From the NCBI GenBank assembly GCA_003555285.1, contig PWGH01000231.1, positions 1 to 6,081 on the forward strand: a DNA stretch of 6,081 bases, written 5' to 3'. The notes below the pieces were generated by a model. The model had not been told where the DNA came from, did not search any database, and was given only the letters and a program-made list of their open reading frames with translations. The stretch comes from Thioalkalivibrio sp. (GTDB taxonomy: Bacteria > Pseudomonadota > Gammaproteobacteria > Ectothiorhodospirales > Ectothiorhodospiraceae). This document shows, in pieces, positions 1-5,342 of the stretch (positions are counted from its first letter, which is position 1; every line of letters starts with the position of its first letter). Made by a program: the position numbers and the translations under genes.

Positions 1-1842
1 CAGGCCGTGATCGACGCCGTGCAGGCCAGCGTGGATCAGGACGTGCCCTACGACATCGAACACCGGGTAATCCGACCCGACGGCAGCGAGCGCTGGCTCC
101 TGGAACGCGGCAGCATCGTTCGGGACGCTGCGGGCATCGCAGTGCAGATGCTCGGCATGGTGCAGGATGTCACCGATCGCCTGGTCACCGAGCAACGGCT
201 GCAGATCTTCCGGCACATCTTCACGTCAGTGATCGACGGCGTGATCACCTTCGATGGGCAGGGTGTCATCCATGCCGCGAACCCGGCCGCCTGCACCCTC
301 TTTGGCTACAGCGAACGGGCCTTACTGGGTTGCCATCTCGACCGTCTGATGCCGGCCCCCAACGGGCCCCCGCTCCACGACGCGCAGAAGACGAATCTCG
401 CCAGCGAGGTCGGCGGGATCATGAACGAGCAATTCGAGCGCATCGCGATCCGGGCCAACGGCTCGGAATTTCCGCTGGAGATGGCCGTCAGCGAGGTCCG
501 GTCGTCTCGGGACACGCTCTTCGTCGGGGTGCTGCGCGATATCAGTCAGCGCAAGCAAAACGAACAGGAACTCATTGCCGCACGCGAAACCGCGGAGCGC
601 GCCAATCAGGGAAAATCCGACTTTCTATCCAGGATGAGTCACGAACTGCGTACGCCGATGAACGTGATCCTCGGCTTTGGCCAATTGCTCGAATACAGCG
701 ACACCCTTCCGGAGGAACACCGGGACGACGTCCAGGAGATCCTGAAGGCCGGTCAACATCTGCTGGAGTTGATCAATGAAGTCCTGGACCTCGCCCGGGT
801 CGAATCCGGCCGGATTCATGTGTCGATGGAGCCGGTGGACGTCGCCACGGTCGTCGCAGAATGCGTGAGCCTGATGAACACGCTGGCGACCAAGCGTCAG
901 ATCCAGATCCGGTTCCCCAGCGGTGCGGGGCCGCAGGTGCACGCCGACCGAACCCGGCTCAAGCAGGCCTTGCTCAACCTGCTGTCCAATGCCATCAAAT
1001 ACAATCGCGAGAAGGGGCATGTGAATCTGCACTACGAAGCTCGGGCCGACGGCCGGCTGCGTATTCGGGTTACCGATACCGGGCCCGGGATCCCCGCCCA
1101 CCGCCTGGGGGAGCTGTTTCAGCCCTTCAGCCGCCTCGATGCCGAACAGACCGCGATCGAAGGCACCGGGATCGGCCTGACCATCACCCGCCGCCTGGTG
1201 GAACTGATGGGCGGCACGGTGGCGATGGAAAGCGAACTCGGTGCCGGCAGCAGCTTCTGGATCGAGCTGCCGGTTGCCAGCCCGCACGAATCCGCCAATC
1301 ATTATGCGATGGCCGCTCAGACGGCGCCCGATGGCACCGATGGCACCGATGGCACCGATGATCCCGATGATCCCGATGATCCCGAGGACGCCGATGATCC
1401 CGAGGACGCCGATGGCCCCGATGAGACGCTCGGTGAAGGGCATGTTGACGAATGCCTAGCGCTCTATATCGAGGACAACCCCTCCAACACCAAGCTGGTG
1501 GCGCAAATCGTCGGTCGCCGCAGGAACACCCGCTTGCTGACGGCCCACTCGGCCGAACTGGGTATCGAATTGGCGCGAGCGCACCGCCCCGGGCTGATTT
1601 TTCTGGACATCAACCTCCCCGGTATGGACGGCTATCAGGTGCTGAAGGTCTTTCAGAGCGATCCGGTGACTCGAGCGATCCCGGTCGTCGCGGTCACCGC
1701 CAATGCGATGCCCCGGGACATCCAGCGCGGCCAGGCCGCCGGCTTCGTCGAATACCTGACCAAGCCGCTGGATATCGCCCGGTTCCGTACCGTCCTGGAT
1801 CAATTCTTCAGCACCGAACCGCCCGTTGAGGAAAGGTCATGA
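1..1842 (+). CDS. Hybrid sensor histidine kinase, 5'-truncated (PAS-PAS-HisKA-HATPase-REC)
   Basis: The frame is open from base 1, so the N-terminus lies outside the window and the GTG at 7 is unlikely to be the true start. Numbering residues from base 7, residues 1-60 are the C-terminal part of a PAS/PAC unit (RPDGSERWL, ending QDVTDR). Residues 68-185 form a second PAS domain ending in RDISQRK. A short helix leads to HisKA with the phospho-acceptor His212 in SHELRTP. The HATPase_c domain shows the N box (Asn328 in NLLSNAIKYN), the G1 box DTGPGIP (357-363) and the G2 box GTGIGL (386-391). An Asp-rich repeat linker (442-473) precedes a receiver with Glu489/Asp490, phospho-acceptor Asp534 (LDINLPGMDG), Thr564 and Lys586. 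From family knowledge, the protein autophosphorylates on His212 and passes phosphate to Asp534. The signal and final partner are unknown. No membrane segment is visible, but one could lie upstream. All catalytic residues are intact. Confidence 0.95.
   Translation, partial: QAVIDAVQASVDQDVPYDIEHRVIRPDGSERWLLERGSIVRDAAGIAVQMLGMVQDVTDRLVTEQRLQIFRHIFTSVIDGVITFDGQGVIHAANPAACTLFGYSERALLGCHLDRLMPAPNGPPLHDAQKTNLASEVGGIMNEQFERIAIRANGSEFPLEMAVSEVRSSRDTLFVGVLRDISQRKQNEQELIAARETAERANQGKSDFLSRMSHELRTPMNVILGFGQLLEYSDTLPEEHRDDVQEILKAGQHLLELINEVLDLARVESGRIHVSMEPVDVATVVAECVSLMNTLATKRQIQIRFPSGAGPQVHADRTRLKQALLNLLSNAIKYNREKGHVNLHYEARADGRLRIRVTDTGPGIPAHRLGELFQPFSRLDAEQTAIEGTGIGLTITRRLVELMGGTVAMESELGAGSSFWIELPVASPHESANHYAMAAQTAPDGTDGTDGTDDPDDPDDPEDADDPEDADGPDETLGEGHVDECLALYIEDNPSNTKLVAQIVGRRRNTRLLTAHSAELGIELARAHRPGLIFLDINLPGMDGYQVLKVFQSDPVTRAIPVVAVTANAMPRDIQRGQAAGFVEYLTKPLDIARFRTVLDQFFSTEPPVEERS
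1330..1425 (+). repeat. In-frame 9-bp minisatellite encoding an Asp-rich interdomain linker
   Basis: Ten consecutive 9-bp units run from 1330 to 1419: GATGGCACC three times, GATGATCCC three times, GAGGACGCC, GATGATCCC, GAGGACGCC and GATGGCCCC, followed by a partial GATGAG. They encode the tripeptides DGT (x3), DDP (x3), EDA, DDP, EDA, DGP and then DE. Eighteen of these 32 residues are acidic. The tract lies between the ATPase domain and the receiver of the first kinase, so it probably acts as a flexible, charged tether. The sister kinase lacks it. Because the unit is a multiple of three, copy-number change would alter linker length without breaking the frame. Confidence 0.95.
1828..1833 (+). 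promoter_or_regulatory. Shine-Dalgarno for the second kinase
   Basis: GAGGAA lies five bases before the ATG at 1839, inside the last codons of the first kinase. It supports the ATG of the ATGA overlap as the real start and suggests translational coupling of the two kinases. Confidence 0.7.
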
Positions 1843-3821
1843 GCCGGCAGTATTCGGATTCGTCAGGGCGTCATCGGCCGGAAGTCGTGCACCGATCCAC
1901 CCCGTTCATCCGATCCCTCTCTTCCACGGTCATCGCGGCCTCGCTTATCGCAGCGGTGGCGATCCTGCTGCTGATCGGCACCCTACTGATGACGCATGAG
2001 TCGCATGGCGCGGCCACGCACATCGCCCAAATGGGTCTGGCGTTTCTCGTGATCACCGGCATGCTGATCATGCTCACCGGACTGCTGCTGCGCCAGCGTG
2101 CGGAGGGTGCAAAGCTTGCGGCACAGGGTGCCGCCCTGAGCCTGGCCAATCACGCCCTGCTGAACGAGATCGTGCAGCGCAAGGCGGCGGAGCAGGAACG
2201 CGATCGCATGGTCAGTGTCGTCGAGGCCTCTCCGGATTCCATCGGCATCGCCGACCCCGAGGGCAATATCATCTACATCAATCGAGGCAGTCGGGTGATG
2301 TTGGGTCTGGACGAAAGTGCTCCCGATGGTTTGCGTGTTGCCGACATGCACCCGCCCTGGGCGTTGGAGATCATCCAGAACCAGGGCATCCCGACGGCGC
2401 TGCGCGAAGGCAGCTGGCTGGGCGAATCCACGGTACGGACCCAGGACGGCCGGGAGATTCCGGTCTCCCAGGTCATCATGGCCCACCGGAACGACCACGG
2501 CGAGCTGCTCTACTTTTCGACGGTCAAGCGCGACATCACCGAGCGCAAACAGGCGATCGCGGAGCTGGAACAGAGTCGGCGGGAACTCGAGACGTTAACC
2601 GAATCCCTGGAGGCCCGGGTCCTGGAACGCACGACTGAGTTGCTCCACGCCCGTGACGAGGCCGAACGCGCCAACGCCGCCAAGTCCGAGTTTCTGTCGC
2701 GCATGAGCCACGAGCTGCGCACACCGCTCAATGCAATCCTCGGTTTTGCCCAACTGCTGGAGTCCGACCCGGACCATCCGCTGGCCGAAACCCAGGCCGA
2801 CAACGTGCACGAGATCCTGCATGGCGGCAAACACCTGCTGGCGCTGATCAACGAGGTGCTCGATCTCGCCCGCATCGAAAGCGGACGACTGGAGGTCAGC
2901 CTCGAGGCCGTAGCCCTGCGGCCGCTGATCGAGACCTGCATGGCACAAATCAAGCCCCTGGCCGCGGAACGCGGGATCGACATCACCGTGGACATTTCGG
3001 GCGCACCGACGGTACAGGCCGACTACACGCGGCTGCGCCAAGTGCTGCTGAACCTGCTGTCCAATGCCGTCAAGTACAACCGCGAGGCGGGCCGGATCCT
3101 GATTCGCGGCACCACGATCGACGATCAACGCCTGCGCATCGAAGTCGAGGACACCGGCAATGGCATCCCCGCCGAATCGCTGTCGCGACTGTTTCGGCCC
3201 TTCGAGCGGCTGGAATCGGCCTACCTGGGCATCGAGGGCAGCGGCATGGGGCTGGCGCTGGCCAAGAAACTGGTCGAGGCGATGCACGGGACGATCGGCG
3301 TGCACAGCGTATCCGGCACCGGCAGCACCTTCTGGTTCGAATTGCCCCCCGGCACCACACGGCGGCCGGTCGATACCCCGCTGCACGCCGCGCTCGCCGC
3401 GCCGATCCAACCGGGCGGCGCACGGAAGCTCCTGTACGTCGAAGACAACCCGGCCAGTCTGAAGCTGGCGCAGAAGATGCTGGCCAAGCGCGAGGACCTC
3501 GAATTGCTCGTCGCGGGGAATGGGGAAGCCGGAATCACCCTGGCCGAACGCGACGGACCGGACCTGATCCTGCTCGACATCAACCTGCCCGGCATCGACG
3601 GCTTTCGCGTGTTGCGCCAGTTGAAGGATAACCCCGCAACGCGTGACATTCCGGTCGTGGCCGTCACCGCCAACGCGATGCCGCGCGACATCGAGCGCGG
3701 ACGGGTGGCGGGCTTTGCCGACTACCTGACCAAGCCGCTGGATGTCGTCATCCTGCTCGAGGTGATCGACCGCAACCTGGACCGGGACCCCTCGTACCGC
3801 CGTGCAGGCTCGGAATCCTGA
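1839..3821 (+). CDS. Membrane-bound hybrid sensor histidine kinase (2 TM-PAS-coiled coil-HisKA-HATPase-REC)
   Basis: Complete protein of 660 aa. After a basic N-terminus, hydrophobic helices at about 29-51 and 63-84 are separated by only some 11 residues, so there is almost no periplasmic sensor and sensing is probably cytoplasmic or within the membrane. A PAS/PAC domain covers about 121-238 (PEGNIIYINRGS; ends RDITERKQ). A Glu/Arg/Leu-rich coiled coil (about 238-283) leads to HisKA with His291 in SHELRTP. HATPase_c has the N box Asn409 (NLLSNAVKYN), G1 DTGNGIP (438-444) and G2 GSGMGL (467-472). The C-terminal receiver has Glu535/Asp536, Asp580 (LDINLPGIDG), Thr610 and Lys632. All phosphotransfer residues are present. 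The ATG overlaps the stop of the preceding kinase (ATGA), implying one operon. Its kinase and receiver modules closely resemble the neighbour's, indicating tandem duplication with changed inputs. The signal and output are not deducible. An Hpt protein or separate regulator would be expected elsewhere. Confidence 0.96.
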   Translation: MSRQYSDSSGRHRPEVVHRSTPFIRSLSSTVIAASLIAAVAILLLIGTLLMTHESHGAATHIAQMGLAFLVITGMLIMLTGLLLRQRAEGAKLAAQGAALSLANHALLNEIVQRKAAEQERDRMVSVVEASPDSIGIADPEGNIIYINRGSRVMLGLDESAPDGLRVADMHPPWALEIIQNQGIPTALREGSWLGESTVRTQDGREIPVSQVIMAHRNDHGELLYFSTVKRDITERKQAIAELEQSRRELETLTESLEARVLERTTELLHARDEAERANAAKSEFLSRMSHELRTPLNAILGFAQLLESDPDHPLAETQADNVHEILHGGKHLLALINEVLDLARIESGRLEVSLEAVALRPLIETCMAQIKPLAAERGIDITVDISGAPTVQADYTRLRQVLLNLLSNAVKYNREAGRILIRGTTIDDQRLRIEVEDTGNGIPAESLSRLFRPFERLESAYLGIEGSGMGLALAKKLVEAMHGTIGVHSVSGTGSTFWFELPPGTTRRPVDTPLHAALAAPIQPGGARKLLYVEDNPASLKLAQKMLAKREDLELLVAGNGEAGITLAERDGPDLILLDINLPGIDGFRVLRQLKDNPATRDIPVVAVTANAMPRDIERGRVAGFADYLTKPLDVVILLEVIDRNLDRDPSYRRAGSES

Positions 3822-3861
3822 CCACACCGACATCGCCATCGTCGGGGCGTGGTCCAGGATT
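3814..3861 (+). repeat. Imperfect inverted repeat across the kinase stop codon; candidate stem-loop
   Basis: Left arm: AATCCT (3814-3819), GACCAC (3820-3825), an unpaired A, then CCGAC (3827-3831). Loop of nine bases at 3832-3840. Right arm: GTCGG (3841-3845), unpaired GGC, GTGGTC (3849-3854), an unpaired C, then AGGATT (3856-3861). This gives 17 pairs interrupted by small bulges. The TGA stop (3819-3821) is in the left arm. No T-run follows on either side, so a classical intrinsic terminator is not supported. It could be a 3'-end stabilising structure or help end transcription between the kinase operon and the converging tRNA gene. Confidence 0.65.
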
Positions 3862-3935
3862 GGCCCCGATTCCACCCGGGCCCCACTCCGCCTGGGGGAC
3901 GGAAAGCGGCGCGAGACCGGCGACACTCGGTAAAC
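3862..3935. other. Short intergenic gap between convergent kinase operon and tRNA gene
   Basis: GC-rich DNA with no credible reading frame. The only structure noted is a small inverted repeat, CCCCA (3881-3885) and TGGGG (3893-3897), with a seven-base loop. It could lie downstream of the tRNA transcript on the - strand, but it has no T-run and its function is unproven. Confidence 0.5.
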
Positions 3936-4012
3936 TGGCGTCCCCGACAGGATTCGAACCTGTGACCTGCCCCTTAGGAGGGGGCCACTCTATCCAGCTG
4001 AGCTACGGAGAC
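3936..4012 (-). tRNA. tRNA-Arg, anticodon CCT
   Basis: Read on the - strand from 4012 to 3936, the sequence folds into a full cloverleaf. The acceptor stem is GTCTCCG with CGGGGAC, containing one G-T pair. The D arm is GCTC with GAGT around AGCTGGATA. The anticodon arm is GCCCC-CTCCTAA-GGGGC, with anticodon CCT at loop positions 34-36 after the invariant T33. The variable loop is AGGTC. The T arm is ACAGG-TTCGAAT-CCTGT. The discriminator is G (3939), followed by a genomically encoded CCA (3938-3936). Without CCA the tRNA is 74 nt. It decodes AGG, a codon expected to be rare in a GC-rich gammaproteobacterium that mostly uses CGN for arginine. Confidence 0.97.
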
Positions 4013-4020
4013 GTGGCCAC

Positions 4021-4026
4021 AGTATA
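4021..4026 (-). promoter_or_regulatory. Candidate -10 box of the tRNA-Arg promoter
   Basis: On the - strand TATACT (plus-strand AGTATA) lies eight bases upstream of the tRNA 5' end, so transcription would start one or two bases before the mature tRNA. It matches the sigma-70 consensus TATAAT at five of six positions and stands out in GC-rich surroundings. No convincing -35 hexamer is seen at 17 bp; that position falls in GACCCGCG repeats. Confidence 0.45.
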
Positions 4027-4041
4027 ACCCGGTCGCTCCTC

Positions 4042-4068
4042 GACCCGCGACACGACCCGCGACCCGCG
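4042..4068. repeat. Three short direct copies of GACCCGCG upstream of the tRNA gene
   Basis: GACCCGCG occurs at 4042-4049, 4054-4061 and 4061-4068, the last two sharing one base. The cluster sits where the -35 and upstream region of the tRNA promoter would fall. It may be simple low-complexity DNA or a protein-binding cluster; the sequence alone does not decide. Confidence 0.5.
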
Positions 4069-4310
4069 GCCCGATAACCACGGACCCAGTGCGTCCCGCC
4101 CTTCGCGTGCGGAGGGTTATGGCGCAACGCAGGCAGCTTCGCCAAAATGGGCGCACCGTGATCGTCACCGCCCGACGATCCGCCCCACCGGATGCCGCCG
4201 ATGCTGTGCCCACACCAATCCTCCCAGCACCCCCCCCCGCCCGAAACGCGACACCGGCTGTGCGGCCAATGACGCCGTGTCGATGAGTTCGTCCCGATGA
4301 GTCGGTGGCC
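4069..4310. other. Intergenic region without a recognisable gene
   Basis: About 240 bases between the tRNA upstream region and the small hypothetical gene. It contains a run of nine C (4230-4238) and two copies of CGATGAGT (4281-4288 and 4295-4302, 14 bp apart) just before the next gene. A 55-codon frame from an ATG at 4119 has a GGAGG only three bases before it and encodes a basic, Pro/Ala-rich sequence resembling no family I know; I do not call it. The promoter of the following gene presumably lies here, but no clear -35/-10 pair was found. Confidence 0.5.
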
Positions 4311-4637
4311 ATGAGCCCGACGCCCCTCGCCATCGCGGCCGTGCGCCTGCTGAGTCCGCTGGTCGGCATCCAGGGGCGCTTCGAAGGCAAGACCTTCGAA
4401 TTGCTCGAGGTGTTGGAGGACGGGCCCCGGGTGGCGCTGATGGAGATCACCGCCACCCCCGGGATCCGGGTCAACCAATACGGGAACGCGCTGTCTCGGC
4501 AACCGCGCATCCTCACGGTACCGGTGCTCAGTGTGATCGACTCCGATGCGCACCCGGTGCTGCGCGCCCTGCTCCCGGAGGCCGTACTCGAGTCCTTGCG
4601 TGCCCTGATCCGCGACCATGTCCAGCCTTCGGCCTGA
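4311..4637 (+). CDS. Small hypothetical protein, 108 aa
   Basis: I do not recognise the family. The ATG at 4311 gives 108 aa. An in-frame GTG at 4305 is an alternative two codons earlier, and an in-frame TGA at 4284-4286 excludes anything longer. No strong Shine-Dalgarno is seen. Codon third positions are overwhelmingly G or C, as in the certain genes nearby, which supports real coding. The protein looks soluble, without a signal peptide or membrane helix. It has a short hydrophobic N-terminal stretch (LAIAAVRLLSPLVG), a GRFEGKTFELLEVLEDG segment, a central part with predicted strand character (RVALMEITATPGIRVNQYGN) and a C-terminal helix rich in Leu and Arg. It is transcribed toward the tesA-like gene, with 21 bases between the two stop codons, so it is not in that gene's operon. 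No function is proposed. Confidence 0.7.
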   Translation: MSPTPLAIAAVRLLSPLVGIQGRFEGKTFELLEVLEDGPRVALMEITATPGIRVNQYGNALSRQPRILTVPVLSVIDSDAHPVLRALLPEAVLESLRALIRDHVQPSA

Positions 4638-4643
4638 GGCCGA
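4629..4643. repeat. Perfect inverted repeat with a stop codon as its loop
   Basis: TCGGCC (4629-4634) and GGCCGA (4638-4643) flank TGA (4635-4637), the stop of the small hypothetical gene. It lies between two convergent genes. A 6-bp GC-rich stem with a three-base loop could act as a weak bidirectional terminator, but no T-run follows on either strand. Confidence 0.5.
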
Positions 4644-4658
4644 TCCGTCCCTCCCGTG

Positions 4659-5342
4659 CTAGCGGCTGCCGGCCAGCGCAGCCTCGGTCTCCTGCAGGGC
4701 CCCGTCCTCGCCCTCGACCCGCTGCAACACGGGCTCCAGGCCTTCCCAGATGTTCTCGAGAATCCGGGGCTGGGCCTCGGCCCGGGGGTGGATGCCATCG
4801 TCCAGCATCAGGTCCGGGTCCAACGCGACGCCCTCGAGCAGAAAGGAGACAAAGGCCAGATCCCGGGCCGCGGCCAGATCGGCGAAGACCTGGCGGAACC
4901 GCTCGGTGTAAACGGGTCCATAATTGGGCGGGATCTGGATGCCTGCCAGCAGCACCTCGGCCCCAGACGCCGCGATCGCGTCGAGCATCGCCTCCAGATT
5001 CTCGCGGAAGGCCCGCAGCGACAGGCCGCGCAATCCGTCATTGCCGCCCAGTTGCAGGATCACCACGTCGGGGGCTTCGGTTGCCAGCAGGTCCGGCAGG
5101 CGGCTCTTCCCGCCGGCCGTGGTTTCGCCGCTGACCGAGGCATTGCGCACCGCCCAGTCCGGCCCCTCGCGTGCCGCGAGCCGCTCGCGCAGCAACGCGA
5201 CCCAGCCGTTCTGGCGGTCGAAGCCGTAGGCGGCACTCAGGGAATCGCCCAATACCAACAAACGGTGCGATTCGATGGAATTACTGGCGCTGCCAGGACT
5301 CCATAGCAACGCCAGGATCAACGTCATCAGGAAACGAAACAT
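4659..5342 (-). CDS. tesA: Periplasmic SGNH-family arylesterase / acyl-CoA thioesterase I (TesA-like)
   Basis: Protein of 227 aa from the ATG at 5342. The first 20 residues ([20 protein letters not shown]) look like a signal peptide with cleavage near the SAS, so the enzyme should be periplasmic. SGNH-hydrolase blocks are all present: GDSLS with nucleophile Ser34, Gly72 in SGETTAGG, Asn101 in GGND, and DGIHP with Asp182 and His185 completing the triad. TesA-family enzymes hydrolyse acyl-CoA thioesters, aryl esters and lysophospholipids; the preferred substrate here is unknown. An acidic tail after about residue 207 makes it slightly longer than the roughly 208-residue E. coli precursor, from memory. 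Longer in-frame starts exist up to 5492, but they would bury the signal peptide and lie in the neighbouring gene. A GAGG eight bases upstream of 5342 favours the chosen start. The gene is divergent from the ybbA-like gene, the conserved tesA-ybbA order. Confidence 0.93.
   Translation of the reverse strand: MFRFLMTLILALLWSPGSASNSIESHRLLVLGDSLSAAYGFDRQNGWVALLRERLAAREGPDWAVRNASVSGETTAGGKSRLPDLLATEAPDVVILQLGGNDGLRGLSLRAFRENLEAMLDAIAASGAEVLLAGIQIPPNYGPVYTERFRQVFADLAAARDLAFVSFLLEGVALDPDLMLDDGIHPRAEAQPRILENIWEGLEPVLQRVEGEDGALQETEAALAGSR
5329..5332 (+). promoter_or_regulatory. Shine-Dalgarno of the ybbA-like gene
   Basis: AGGA (within CAGGAAAC) lies eight bases before the ATG at 5341. It is inside the tesA-like coding region, opposite the first codons of its signal peptide, and supports MDASS as the N-terminus of the ATPase. 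Confidence 0.65.

Noticed and set aside
625..1443. Ile/Gly repeat peptide on the - strand across the minisatellite
   Set aside because: It is the reverse-strand reading of the acidic repeat inside a clear histidine kinase gene.
2595..3926. Long - strand open frame of 443 codons opposite the second kinase
   Set aside because: Fully antisense to an intact histidine kinase with all motifs; its Gln/Asp/Val-rich translation matches no family and reflects codon bias of the real gene.
3936..4012. tRNA-Arg as an attachment site for an integrated element
   Set aside because: No integrase gene and no second copy of the tRNA 3' end in the window; the neighbours are ordinary chromosomal genes.
4230..4238. 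Run of nine C as a phase-variation switch
   Set aside because: It lies outside any supported coding region and is not between recognisable promoter elements, so no switching role can be argued.
4119..4286. Possible 55-aa peptide gene after GGAGG
   Set aside because: The Shine-Dalgarno spacing is only three bases, the translation is basic and Pro/Ala-rich, and nothing in it is recognisable.
3974..4798. Long - strand open frame of 274 codons
   Set aside because: It runs through the tRNA gene and antisense to the small + strand gene and the tesA end; its composition (Arg/Ser/Gly-rich) is typical of a GC-rich shadow frame.
4656..5306. + strand open frame of 216 codons opposite the tesA-like gene
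   Set aside because: Antisense to a gene with all SGNH motifs; no domain of its own.
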